Notes: generated from the letters alone by a model not told the origin. Positions 1 to 8,344 are shown, counted from the stretch's first letter. The stretch: DNA of 64,000 nt from Aureococcus anophagefferens (GCF_000186865.1 NW_008705565.1:929137-993136); one strand, 5' to 3'. Numbers and translations are program-made.

Positions 1-2
1 GC

Positions 3-848
3 GAGCTCGCGGCGACCTGCGATTTGGTCGTGGCCGAGCCCGCGGCGAAATTCGCGACGCCGGGCGTCAAGATCGGCCTGTTCTGCCACACGCCGGCCGT
101 CGCGGTCGCGGCCGCGCTCGGCCACCCGCGGCGCGCGGCGGAGCTGCTCTACACGGGCGACCCCATCTCCGCGGCCGACGCGCGGGACCTGGGCCTGGTC
201 CACCGCATCGTCGACGACGCCGACGACGCGGCGGCGGCGCTCGCGGCGAAGATCGCGACCGTCGGCTCCGCGGCGGCCGCGCGCCACGGCAAGCGCGTGC
301 TCGCCCGGGGCGTCGACGTCGAGGCGTCCTACGCGCGCGCGCGCACGGCCATGGTCGACGGCCTCGAGCACGCGGACGCCGTCGAGGGCATCGCCGCGTT
401 CTTCGAGAAGCGGCCGCCGGCGTTTGGCGCGCGGCGCCGCTTTTCCACGGCCGCGCGGGGCCCCGGGCGGCGGCGCCAGTTGTCGACGGGCTTCGAGCAC
501 CTGTCCGTCGTCGACGCGGCGGCGCGGCTCGAGGCGGACGCTGCAGCGACGTACCTCGACTGCCGATCCGCGGCGGAAGTCGCGACGGGCGTCGTGGAGG
601 GCTCGGTCAACATCCCCTACCCCCACGACGGCGACGCCGAGCTCATCGAACCCGCAGAGTTCGTCGCGGACGCGGACGCAGAGTTCGCCAGGGACGACAC
701 GATCCTCGTGGGCTGCCGTTCGGGCAGCAGGTCGATCCTCGCCGCCGAGATCCTCGTCGACGCGGGCTTCACGAACGTCCTCCACGTCGACGGCGGCATG
801 AAGGCCTGGTTCCAGGCTGGGCTGCCCGTCGCGCCCTTCACGGGCTAG
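3..848 (+). CDS. Enoyl-CoA hydratase/isomerase fused to a C-terminal rhodanese domain (5' partial)
   Basis: The reading frame is open from the left edge, so the N-terminus lies outside the window. The first residues (ELAATCDLVVA) match the crotonase-fold core strand and helix of the ECHDC-type enoyl-CoA hydratase family, and that domain runs to about residue 140. A short Arg/Gly-rich linker follows, then a complete rhodanese domain of about 110 residues whose active-site loop CRSGSR has its Cys at 714-716. Single-domain members of both families are common; the fusion is less usual. Crotonase proteins hydrate or isomerise acyl-CoA esters, while rhodaneses carry persulfide sulfur on the Cys. 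A joint role in CoA-thioester or sulfur metabolism is inference. The crotonase catalytic glutamates, if present, are upstream of the window, so activity cannot be judged. It ends 58 bases before the next start on the same strand. Confidence 0.82.
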   Translation, partial: ELAATCDLVVAEPAAKFATPGVKIGLFCHTPAVAVAAALGHPRRAAELLYTGDPISAADARDLGLVHRIVDDADDAAAALAAKIATVGSAAAARHGKRVLARGVDVEASYARARTAMVDGLEHADAVEGIAAFFEKRPPAFGARRRFSTAARGPGRRRQLSTGFEHLSVVDAAARLEADAAATYLDCRSAAEVATGVVEGSVNIPYPHDGDAELIEPAEFVADADAEFARDDTILVGCRSGSRSILAAEILVDAGFTNVLHVDGGMKAWFQAGLPVAPFTG

Positions 849-906
849 AACACTAAATCAATCTGACTTCAAGGTTTGACGAGCAGCCCGGCTCGAGACC
901 GAAGTC

Positions 907-1995
907 ATGATGTGCGACAAGGTAAGGAGGCTCGAGCGGGAGATCAAGGATGTGGTCGGAAAGGGTTGTTTGATTTGCGGAGACGAGAAAAAGGGGCTGC
1001 TCTGCGCGTGCAAGACCGTGCGTTACTGTTCTCGAAGCTGCCAGCGAATCGACTGGTCGCAGCGAGGCCACAAGTCCGTGTGCCGGAAGATTCGCGACCG
1101 CGAGGCGGCGGCGAAGCTCCAGGCGGTGCGCGACGAGGCGGCGGCGCAGCGCGAGGACGACGCGCCAGAGCAGCTTGTGTTCTACGGCCCGGCGCCGCGG
1201 TCGCGCGCGGACGAGGCGCGAGCGCGCATCGCCGCGGAGCACGAGGCCGCGCGGGTGCTGCGGGAGGCTGAGCCGGAGCGGGCGCCGCCGCTGTCGGCGC
1301 GCTTCGGATCACGCTGCCCGATCTGCCTCGAGAACTGGGACGTTAACGAGGAGAATGCGTTCGTTGTCTGCTGCTGTCGTCAGATCTGCAAAATCTGTTC
1401 GATCAAGCTTGACAGCCCCAAGAATTGCCCCCTCTGTCGAGCGGTGAAGCCCAAGGGACAGGAATGCCTGAACATATTGAACCGCTATGCCGCTGACCGC
1501 TTACCCGAAGCCGTTTATGAGGTGGCAAACGCCCACGAATTCGGGCACCTGGGGTTGAGACCGTCGGCGAAGCGAGCCAAAAAGCTGTATGAGGAAGCAG
1601 TCGAGCTTGGCAGTGTAGACGCGATGAAATGTCTTGGAGACATCTTTGGTCTGGGAAAGGGTGTAAAAATGAATCGAACGAAGGCAAAGAAATTCTATCG
1701 TATGGCTGCTATTCGAGGCCACCCGCAGGCGCAACATAACATCGGTGTTCTATTGACCCATCCTTCTGAGGTCAGCGAAGGCGATTCAGCTGAAGAAGGT
1801 CTCCTACACCTAATAAACAGCGCGGCGCAAGGTTACACACCGGCTGAATGCATGCTAGGTCGCTGCTACTGCGTCGGAATTGGCTGTGAAGTGGACTTGC
1901 AAAAATCCTATTTCTGGTATTCCCGCGCCGCCGCGAAGGGCGACGAGGAGGCAAAAGCTATCCTCGAGAAGGGCTGGGGTATTAACTCTAGTTAA
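907..1995 (+). CDS. MYND zinc finger - RING-like finger - Sel1 repeat protein
   Basis: The product has 362 residues. A MYND finger spans about residues 21-59 (CLIC, CACK, CSRSC and a final HKSVC). A charged Ala/Glu/Arg linker follows, then a RING-like finger at about 137-179 (CPIC ... CCCRQICKIC ... CPLC), and about four Sel1-like helical repeats from about 205 to 355 (for example AEECMLG-type and KAKKFYRMAAIRGHPQAQ). MYND and Sel1 modules bind proteins, and a RING suggests ubiquitin-ligase activity; substrates are unknown. The first two codons are both ATG, and 907 is the first. The 3' half (about 1480-1980) is visibly less GC-rich than its neighbours, with many A/T third positions. A second MYND protein with similar composition lies at 50293-51018, which suggests a multicopy family. 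Its stop codon overlaps the stop of the convergent gene. Confidence 0.85.
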   Translation: MMCDKVRRLEREIKDVVGKGCLICGDEKKGLLCACKTVRYCSRSCQRIDWSQRGHKSVCRKIRDREAAAKLQAVRDEAAAQREDDAPEQLVFYGPAPRSRADEARARIAAEHEAARVLREAEPERAPPLSARFGSRCPICLENWDVNEENAFVVCCCRQICKICSIKLDSPKNCPLCRAVKPKGQECLNILNRYAADRLPEAVYEVANAHEFGHLGLRPSAKRAKKLYEEAVELGSVDAMKCLGDIFGLGKGVKMNRTKAKKFYRMAAIRGHPQAQHNIGVLLTHPSEVSEGDSAEEGLLHLINSAAQGYTPAECMLGRCYCVGIGCEVDLQKSYFWYSRAAAKGDEEAKAILEKGWGINSS

Positions 1996-4475
1996 CTAGG
2001 ATCCTCCTCGCCTTCGAGCGCGCCCGTCATAGCATCCCCGCCTTCCAACCCCCCAATCACGGCCAGGGCCGTCGCGACCTGGGCCTCGCGGTTCACGTGC
2101 GTGTGCTCCTGGACGGCGCCCGGCCCCAGGTGCGCCGTGCGGTCGACCAAAACGACGCCCGGCGCGTCCGCGAACGCTTCTCGCAGCGCGTCGGCGACGT
2201 CCCGGAGGCGCGCCGACAGCCCCGCCCGCACGTCGACCGGGATCTTGTCGAGGACCGCGGCCCAGTGCGACGACGCGTACAGCGGATCCCAGGCGTCGGG
2301 CGTCGTCAGCAGCACGAGCGTCGTCTCGCGCGGCAGCGCCGCCCGGAGCCATCGCGCGTCGGCGACGACGTCCTTCGCCGATAGAAACTCCGCGAGGCCC
2401 TCGGCGCGCGCGTCGCGCGGGCACTCGTTGGCCCGGCGCCAGAGCAATGCCCAGTCCTCCGCGAGCCCCGGCGCGCAGGCCGCGTCGCGGTGCGCGAGGT
2501 CCAGGGGGAACGCGCGGCGGCCGCTGCCGCGGTAGCGCGCAACGGGCCAGATCGAATCGACCTCGAGGTCCTGGACGACGACGTCGTAGCCGCGCAGGCG
2601 CCGGAGCCCGGCCGTGTCGCCGCCGCCGCCGTCGCCGTCGTCGCCGTCGAGGCGCCGCGCGGCGGCCTCCTCGGCGAGCGCCGCGTCGGACAAAGCCGCG
2701 ACGGCGCCGTCGTCCGTCGCCGCGCGGAGCCAGCGCAGCGACGAGAAGCGCACGGCGGCGTAGGTCTTGGGCTCGCACGCCACCTCGTAGCCGCGGCGCT
2801 CGAGCCAGGGCGCGAGCTGGAGCGTCGCGCACCAGCCCCGGAGCAAGGCGCGCTTCGTCTTCGGGACGGGCTCCGGGAGAACGCCGGAACGAGCGCTCAA
2901 GTCCACGCAGGACGCGTCGACGGCGCGGATGTCGTCCAAGACGCCGCCGTCGTCCACGGTGCCGAGCGTTTCGAAGAGCCAGCACGCGACGGCGCTCTCG
3001 ACGCGCATACCCGCGGCGCGGCAGGAGAATGTAAAGTGTGCGAGGCGCCACGCCTTCCCGTCCTTGGGCCGGTCCGCGGCGACGACGCCGACGACCCCGT
3101 AGTCACCGAAGGCGTCGTCGCAGGACACCTTCCAGCAGCGCTTCTCCGTGGCGCTGGACTTGTGCGCGTCGTAGGCGCCGACGGCCTCGTCGGCGACGTA
3201 CCAGTTCGCCGCGACGCGCCGCTTCGTGAAATTGAGGCGGTTCGCGCGCTGGAGTAGCTCCGTGATGCGGTCGCCGTCGACGTCGTCGTGCGCGACGGCG
3301 ACGACGCGCGCGCGGATACGGCACGACGTCAGGAACGCCGCGTCGTCGTCGCCGCCGCGGTCCCTCCGCGCCTCGGCCTTGCGCTCCAGCACCTTGTACT
3401 GCGCGAGGCGCGCCCGCGCCGCGTCGGCCTTGCCCCAGCGCGCCGCCGTCGCCAGGACGGCCTCCGCGGCCGCCGGGCTCAGCGCGCCGATGCCCGGGTT
3501 TCTGCGCAGGACGTCCGCGCGGTTCGCGGGGCCGTCGTCGACGAAGAGCGCGTGGCGCGACGACAGGTGCATGGCCTCGAGCGTCGCGCGGACGCGGTCG
3601 CCCTTGAGGCCGTCGCCGAAGTCGCAAAAGACGACGAGGTCCCGGAGGCCCAGCGCGTTGAGCCGCGCGTCCGCGGCGCCGCGGTCCGCGCGCGAGCACA
3701 CCGTCGACACGACGCCGCGGTCGACGAGCGTCGCGATGGCGCGGACCAGCGCGTCGTTCGCCTCGACGGCGCGGCCCCCGCGGCCATCGTCGCCGCCGTC
3801 GTCGCCCAGCGTGCCCCGCCACAGCGTGTCGTCGAGGTCCCAGACGACGACCTTCACCGTCGCCGGCGGCGGCGCCGTCGACGGCGGCCGCGGCGCGACG
3901 AGCGGCTCACGCGCGGCGGACCCGTCCGTCGACCAGCAGACGAGCGTCCGCCGCTCGCCGCGCGTCACGCGGCGCACGCGGTGGAGCTGGCGCCGCGCGT
4001 CGAAGACGCAGAAGGAGCCGCGCGGCGGCCGGTCGGGCACGGACGCGTCGCCGACGTCGAACTCGCCGCCGCCGTAGTCGCGCGGGTCGCTCAGGAAGAT
4101 GACGAGCGCGTCGGCCTTGTAGAGCTCGTCGCCGACCTCGTCGCGGTGCCACGTGGAGAAATGGTCGTCGGTGCCGTAGACGCAGAGCTGCGCGCGCGTC
4201 GTCGTCGGCGTCGTGCCCCTCGCGGCGGCGAAGGCGCCGCGGATGGCGTCGTAGACGCCGTCGGCGTCGTCGCTCGTCTCGTCGAGCAACGCGATGGACG
4301 CGCTTCGCATGGGGCCGTCCTCGACGCGGCAGGCGCTGGCGCGCAGGCGCGTTAAGACTGGATCGAGCGCCGCGCTCGCGAAGGCGTCGCTGGCGCCGAA
4401 GAAGACGCCGGCGTCGTCGCGCGGCCGCTTCGCGCGGCGCGTGACGACGGCGTCGTCGTCCGCGTCGAGGATCAT
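1992..4475 (-). CDS. 2OG-Fe(II) oxygenase - FkbH-like HAD - GDSL-like fusion protein
   Basis: The product has 827 residues. Residues about 50-185 resemble a 2-oxoglutarate/Fe(II) dioxygenase: an HxD pair (H110, D112 in FSTWHRDEVGDE), a distal His at about 165 (LHRV) and downstream Arg residues. Residues about 207-500 match the FkbH family: the HAD motif VVVWDLDDTLW, the sequence LLQRANRLNFTKRRV, and an acetyltransferase-like section (DAFGDYGVVGVV ... FTFSCRAAGMRVESAV). The last 250 residues resemble an SGNH/GDSL-like region ending in a THVNREAQ block. Bacterial FkbH proteins load glyceryl units from 1,3-bisphosphoglycerate onto carrier proteins in polyketide pathways. Whether this algal protein does so is inference. 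No carrier protein or PKS gene is nearby. ATG at 4475 is the first in frame. Confidence 0.75.
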   Translation of the reverse strand: MILDADDDAVVTRRAKRPRDDAGVFFGASDAFASAALDPVLTRLRASACRVEDGPMRSASIALLDETSDDADGVYDAIRGAFAAARGTTPTTTRAQLCVYGTDDHFSTWHRDEVGDELYKADALVIFLSDPRDYGGGEFDVGDASVPDRPPRGSFCVFDARRQLHRVRRVTRGERRTLVCWSTDGSAAREPLVAPRPPSTAPPPATVKVVVWDLDDTLWRGTLGDDGGDDGRGGRAVEANDALVRAIATLVDRGVVSTVCSRADRGAADARLNALGLRDLVVFCDFGDGLKGDRVRATLEAMHLSSRHALFVDDGPANRADVLRRNPGIGALSPAAAEAVLATAARWGKADAARARLAQYKVLERKAEARRDRGGDDDAAFLTSCRIRARVVAVAHDDVDGDRITELLQRANRLNFTKRRVAANWYVADEAVGAYDAHKSSATEKRCWKVSCDDAFGDYGVVGVVAADRPKDGKAWRLAHFTFSCRAAGMRVESAVACWLFETLGTVDDGGVLDDIRAVDASCVDLSARSGVLPEPVPKTKRALLRGWCATLQLAPWLERRGYEVACEPKTYAAVRFSSLRWLRAATDDGAVAALSDAALAEEAAARRLDGDDGDGGGGDTAGLRRLRGYDVVVQDLEVDSIWPVARYRGSGRRAFPLDLAHRDAACAPGLAEDWALLWRRANECPRDARAEGLAEFLSAKDVVADARWLRAALPRETTLVLLTTPDAWDPLYASSHWAAVLDKIPVDVRAGLSARLRDVADALREAFADAPGVVLVDRTAHLGPGAVQEHTHVNREAQVATALAVIGGLEGGDAMTGALEGEEDPS

Positions 4476-4566
4476 AGCCTGAGAGCGCTTGCGGCAATTC
4501 CACCCTCAAAAGTCGAGTCGAGCTCCAACGTTGGAGAGCTCGGCAACATTTGTGGCTGAGTGGATA

Positions 4567-4945
4567 AAGCAGATCGGAGTTAATTTTGACCCCTCGAGCT
4601 ATGGGAGCTATTGGCACTTTTTTTTTGACTTTTTTTTTTCGATGCACCTACGCGCCCCGGCGGACCCCCGGGGCACCAGGGGGTGGGGAAGGGCGCTGCG
4701 ACGCGGCGGGTTGTCGAGGAACTCGCTTTAGCGCGCGTGCGACGGCCGCGTGTCGCGCCCGCGCGGGACCGCGCGGCGCATTACGACGGTCGGCGCGCGT
4801 TCGCCCCCCCCCCCGCGCTCGCGCACGCCCCGGGCGGGTCCCCGGGGACCCCCTGGACCCTCCGCGGCTCGCGGCGCAAAAAAAAAAAAAGTGAAAAAAA
4901 AAAGTGACCATAGCTCGGGGGGTCAAAATTAACCCCGGGTTGCTT
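4567..4945. mobile_element. MITE with 38-bp terminal inverted repeats and TA target duplication
   Basis: The left arm 4567-4604 and right arm 4908-4945 are inverted repeats of 38 bases with about five mismatches. Both begin AAGCA and contain GTTAATTTTGACCCC and CGAGCTATGG. Each end is flanked by TA (4565-4566 and 4946-4947). Long T and A runs lie just inside the arms, and the GC-rich middle has no transposase frame. TA duplication with long repeats fits a non-autonomous relative of the Tc1/mariner/IS630 group (family knowledge). An uninterrupted copy of the flanking sequence at 5653-5688 has a single TA at the same place, which supports insertion. Confidence 0.78.
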
Positions 4946-5089
4946 TACAAAACAGCACCTTTGGTCGTAGTGGACAAAATGGAGTGAAGGTGCGCGCAGC
5001 GTGCGCCTGGCTCGGGGCAATCAGGCGCCGCTTGAATTTTCTTCGCGGACCACGATCTCGCTGAGTTATGCGCTGTTAAGTGTGTGTAC

Positions 5090-5116
5090 AGGCGCTTCGG
5101 CGACGCCGAAGCGCCT
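5090..5116. repeat. Perfect 13-bp-arm palindrome with a one-base centre
   Basis: The arm AGGCGCTTCGGCG at 5090-5102 is mirrored exactly by its complement at 5104-5116 around a single A. The hairpin is GC-rich and would be very stable in single-stranded DNA or RNA. It lies inside the larger inverted repeat, about 650 bases upstream of the aspartyl protease. No function can be assigned. Confidence 0.8.
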
Positions 5117-5766
5117 CGCCGGCCGACGCTTCCAGTGCTTCGGCGCGCGACGCGGCCGCCGTGTCGACGCGCGCAGCGCTGTCAACCGCTGGCGCGGCCA
5201 CGCCCTACCTCTGGGCCCCTCTGGGAGTGATTTCCGCGGCCGCTGCGCGACGGATCTCGTCGGGGAAGACTTGTTCGACGGAGACGCTCTCGCATCGAAT
5301 CGGCGCGAGTTTCGCTCGACTGTGTGGTGCTGCGACGACGAGCCCGAGACGTTTGGAGAGGCCTACGACCTACTCTCGACCCACGGCCGACGCTACGACA
5401 CGGTCTACGTCCTGTTTGGACTGCATCTCGTCGCTCCGCAACCGACCGTGCTGGGCCCCGCCCCTGAAATGGGCCCTTTCCGGCATCACTGCGTCGCCGC
5501 GCGACGCGCGAAAGGGCGTCCAGCGCGCCCGCGCACCGTCCCCGACCCAGACGCGTCCAGGATGGCCAGGGGACGCCCGGGGGAGGTCCGTAATGACAGC
5601 TAGCATGAGCAAAACTTTGGCGTCCATTTGCTCGAAATCGCCCCCGGCTGCTAAGGTGCTGTTTTGTATCCGCTCAGCCACATTTGCCTCAAAAAGCACG
5701 TTCACCTAGGTAGCGAGCATATCCCCGTACGAAGCAGCCCCTTTCCGCGTCCATCACCCAAATAGC

Positions 5767-7527
5767 ATGGCGCCCGCTTTGAGCGTGCTCCTGTCGTCCG
5801 TCGCCGTGGCGGCGGCGGCCCCGAGCGGGGGCAAGAAGATGGTGACCAAGGCCATGCGCCCGCGGGGCCGGACGCTCAAGGCCGAGGCCATCGGCCGCGT
5901 GAAGAAGTTCAACGACCACGCGTCGCGGCTGACGGGCAAGACCTTCTCGTCCGTGGCGTCGACGAAGGCGGCGGAGGCGAGCAGCACGTCGCCGAACCGG
6001 GAGATGCAGTCCTACTGGGACTACCCCATGACGCTGGACTACGTCGTCGACATCGCCGTCGCCGCGAACTCGAGCGCGAAATACTCCGAGTACCAGGTCA
6101 TCGTCGACACGGGCTCGTCGAACCTGGCGATCTCCCTGGAGTCGTGCTCCTGCGGCGAGGGGTCGAGCGATTTGGACGTGTCCATCGACGAGGACGAGTG
6201 CATCGAGGTGACCTACGGGTCGGGCGCGTGGTCCGGGTACGAGACGGCGACGCTGTCGGTCGGCTTCGTCGAGGGCGCGGGGCCCGACGGCGTCATCGTC
6301 GACGACACGACCATCGCGGGCATCGCGTCCCAGACCGACTTCTTCGAGGGCGGCGGCTACAACGGCATCCTGGGCCTCGGCTACTCGGACCTTTCCGAGC
6401 CGTACTCGGCGTCCGAGTGCTCGTCGAGCTCCGGCATGTCAGGCGGCGGCGGCATGGGCGGCGGCGGCATGTCCGGCGGCGGCGGCGGCGGCGACATGGG
6501 CGGCGGCGGCCAGATGGGCGGCGGCGGCATGCAGGGCGGCCACAAGAAGTCGACGGGCCGGTCGTCGGGCCGGTCGTCGCAGCAGGGCGGCATGGGCGGC
6601 CAGCAGCAGCAGGGCGGCATGGGCGCGCCGGCGCCGGGCCCGGGCCGCAAGCTCGAGGAGACGGCGGCGACGCCCCTGCTCGACGTCTTCTACGAGGACG
6701 GCCTGCTCAACGAGAACGTGTTCACGCTCGCGTTCTGCTCGAACACGGCGTCCTTCGCCATCGGCGGCGTCGACGAGTCCGTGCTCGAGTCGAACATCAC
6801 CTACGTGGACGTCCAGGAGACCTACGGCTACTTCTACGGCTACTACCTCGTCTACCTCGAGGGCGTCGCCGTCGACGGCGTCGACGTCTCCGGCGTGTCC
6901 GCGTCGTCGCTCAACGAGCTCGGCGGCGTCCTCGTCGACTCGGGCACGACCCTCGTCTACCTGCCGTCGACGATGACGTCCAAGATCGAGGCCGACGTCC
7001 AGTCCGCGGCGGGCTCGTCCGTCGCGAGCAACCGCTTCTTCGAGATGGAGAGCTGCGTGTCCGCGGACGACCTCGACTCCTTCCCGACGATCACGCTCGA
7101 GCTCAGCGGCTACGACCTCAAGCTGGAGCCCACGGAGTACACGCTCAAGTACGACGACTGCTACTACTGGGGCATCATGTCGTCGGACGTCGGCATCATC
7201 GGCAACATCGCGCTGCAGAACAAGATGATCGTCTTCGACCGCGACAACAACAAGGTCGGCTTCGCGAAGACGGACTGCGGCCCGGGCCAGGCGACGACCA
7301 AGTCCTCCTCGACGTCCTCCGCGTCGAAGAAGGCGGAGCGCCAGGCCGCGCGGTCGCCCGCGAACGCGCCCGCGATGCTCAACGCGGTCCGCGGCGTCGA
7401 GAAGTCGAACATCTTCACGTCCTTCTCGGCGCTGAGCGGCCTCGTCGTCGTCGCGGCGCTCCTCGCCGTCGTCGCGGCGAAGCGCCAATCGGCCTACGAG
7501 CCCATCCCCGTCGAGGAGGAGGTCTAG
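5767..7527 (+). CDS. Membrane-anchored pepsin-like aspartyl protease
   Basis: The product has 586 residues. An N-terminal hydrophobic leader (ALSVLLSSVAVAAAA) is followed by a pro-like basic segment. The two catalytic motifs are VDTGSSN (Asp114) and VDSGTTL (Asp391), and a flap-type YGSGAW lies between them. An insertion of roughly 70 residues, rich in Gly, Met and Gln (encoded at about 6430-6640), separates the lobes; such an insert is unusual in the A1 family. A C-terminal hydrophobic helix (LSGLVVVAALLAVVAA) and short acidic tail (YEPIPVEEEV) indicate a type I membrane protease of the secretory or plastid-endomembrane route. Its substrate is unknown. The stop is 136 bases from the convergent esterase. 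Confidence 0.9.
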   Translation: MAPALSVLLSSVAVAAAAPSGGKKMVTKAMRPRGRTLKAEAIGRVKKFNDHASRLTGKTFSSVASTKAAEASSTSPNREMQSYWDYPMTLDYVVDIAVAANSSAKYSEYQVIVDTGSSNLAISLESCSCGEGSSDLDVSIDEDECIEVTYGSGAWSGYETATLSVGFVEGAGPDGVIVDDTTIAGIASQTDFFEGGGYNGILGLGYSDLSEPYSASECSSSSGMSGGGGMGGGGMSGGGGGGDMGGGGQMGGGGMQGGHKKSTGRSSGRSSQQGGMGGQQQQGGMGAPAPGPGRKLEETAATPLLDVFYEDGLLNENVFTLAFCSNTASFAIGGVDESVLESNITYVDVQETYGYFYGYYLVYLEGVAVDGVDVSGVSASSLNELGGVLVDSGTTLVYLPSTMTSKIEADVQSAAGSSVASNRFFEMESCVSADDLDSFPTITLELSGYDLKLEPTEYTLKYDDCYYWGIMSSDVGIIGNIALQNKMIVFDRDNNKVGFAKTDCGPGQATTKSSSTSSASKKAERQAARSPANAPAMLNAVRGVEKSNIFTSFSALSGLVVVAALLAVVAAKRQSAYEPIPVEEEV

Positions 7528-7663
7528 GCGCCCCCCCGACCCCCCGATCGCCTCGCCCTTTTTGCCCCATGTTCTACGCCTCACCCCGCAAGCAGTAACG
7601 ACGCGCAGAGCAGCCCGGCGGGGACCGCGCCGCGCCGCGCGCCGTCGAGCGCGGGCGCCGTAC

Positions 7664-7895
7664 CTACGCGCACGTGCCGGGCTCGTTGCTGAAGTAGCCG
7701 AAGAGGAGCTTCCGGGATCCCGCGGGAAAGACGCAGCCGAAGGGTGGTGGACAGTCGGCGTCCGACGTGCACGGGCTGACGCCGCACCAGCCCGTGCTGA
7801 GGTAGGCGTCGTCGCCGGCGACGAGGTCCGACGGGAGCGAAACATCCGCCGGCTTCGCGCGCTCCGTGAAATTCGCGAGGGCGTCGAGGTAGCGC
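7664..7895 (-). CDS. Esterase, exon 4 (Cys-rich C-terminus)
   Basis: The frame RYLDALANFTERAKPADV and then the Cys-rich tail (GWCGVSPCTSDADCPPP, GCVFPAG, EPGTCA) ends at the stop at 7664-7666. The spaced cysteines suit a secreted protein and look like a small disulfide-bonded tail. Joining the four proposed exons gives 448 residues without a stop. The tail was recognised by its Cys pattern and normal codon use, not by a database match. Confidence 0.55.
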
Positions 7896-7945
7896 CTACG
7901 ACACGACGGTGTCCCGCGCGCGCGCGAAGACGCGGGGGCGGCGAC

Positions 7946-7995
7946 AGGTTGTGGAAGACGTCGTGGCCCATGTCGCGCGCGCCGCCCCGGTCGAC
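7946..7995 (-). CDS. Esterase, exon 3 (active-site histidine region)
   Basis: After the introner the frame reads VDRGGARDMGHDVFHNL. The MGHDVFH segment sits where this hydrolase group keeps its catalytic His. The frame then loses sense. A 50-nt intron at 7945-7896 (GT ... TAG) would join CT to GCGC and give FHNLRYLDALANF, a smooth transition into exon 4. The boundary is inference; an indel in the C-run near 7935 is the alternative. Confidence 0.55.
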
Positions 7996-8206
7996 CTGTG
8001 CCGAATTCAAATATTCAACCCGACTTCAATGTGAGCGTATTTGAATGTTTTGACACAAGCTCTTTGACTGGGCTTCGAGAATTCGACGAGAGCGATCGAT
8101 CCGTCCAAAAATCAGCCGAAACGACTTCGATTTGACCGAGCTAGAGAATTCTCAAGTTTGGTCAGGACCACCCAAACCAGTGGTTGAATTCGGCACAGCG
8201 GTCGAC
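7996..8206 (-). mobile_element. Introner element, type B, acting as a 211-nt intron in the esterase gene
   Basis: The element is 203 bp (7996-8198), ending in inverted repeats CTGTGCCGAATTCAA / TTGAATTCGGCACAG. It is flanked by perfect 8-bp copies of GTCGACCG (minus-strand reading) at 8199-8206 and 7988-7995. On the transcribed strand the intron starts with the GT of the first target copy and ends with the CAG of the terminal repeat, so splicing restores the uninterrupted gene in phase 0. It has the same length as, and close sequence to, the copy at 28768-28970 in the dynein gene. Confidence 0.92.
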
Positions 8207-8344
8207 CATGGCGAGCGTCGCGGACCCGCCGGCGACGCAGCCCGTCGCCTCGACCAGGGTCGTGTCGGGCGCGTCCGCCGCGTCCGCGGCGAGCACGTCC
8301 TCGGCCTCGTCCTCGTTCTCGCCCTCGTCGTCGTAGTCCGCGTT
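8207..8344 (-). CDS. Esterase, exon 2 (acidic linker)
   Basis: This frame reads NADYDDEGENEDEAEDVL and then VEATGCVAGGSATLAM, an acidic linker followed by a Cys-containing strand. It continues the esterase in a different frame from exon 1. It ends in ATG (Met) at 8209-8207, immediately before the introner. The junction with exon 1 is inferred. The junction with the introner is well supported because removing 7996-8206 restores one copy of the target sequence and keeps the frame. Confidence 0.6.

Larger units (their letters stand above)
4542..5688. repeat. Larger inverted repeat whose left arm is split by the MITE
   Basis: Left of the MITE the sequence reads ...GTGGCTGAGTGGA then TA (4551-4566). 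Right of it reads TA then CAAAACAGCACCTT (4946-4961). The reverse complement of 5653-5688 reads GTGGCTGAGCGGA, TA, CAAAACAGCACCTT without interruption. The two flanks therefore form one arm of about 36 bases, and 5653-5688 is the other arm in inverse orientation. The segment between the arms (4963-5652) has no recognisable gene. It may be an older element that the MITE entered. Confidence 0.65.
4476..5766. other. 1.3-kb non-coding stretch
   Basis: No convincing gene was found here. The open frames are short, Arg/Ala-rich and overlap each other. The stretch holds a MITE (4567-4945), a larger inverted repeat around it (arms near 4542-4962 and 5653-5688), a perfect 13-bp-arm palindrome (5090-5116) and A/T homopolymer runs just inside the MITE ends. 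The right part must carry the promoter and leader of the aspartyl protease, and the left part those of the FkbH-like gene, but no motif can be assigned. Confidence 0.7.

Noticed and set aside
4865..4906. A-runs read as retroposon poly(A) tails
   Set aside because: Matching T-runs at the other end and inverted repeats show that they belong to a MITE's ends.
6439..7663. Minus-strand frame continuing beyond the esterase into the protease gene
   Set aside because: It lacks any family sequence. The esterase C-terminus is in another frame and ends at 7664.
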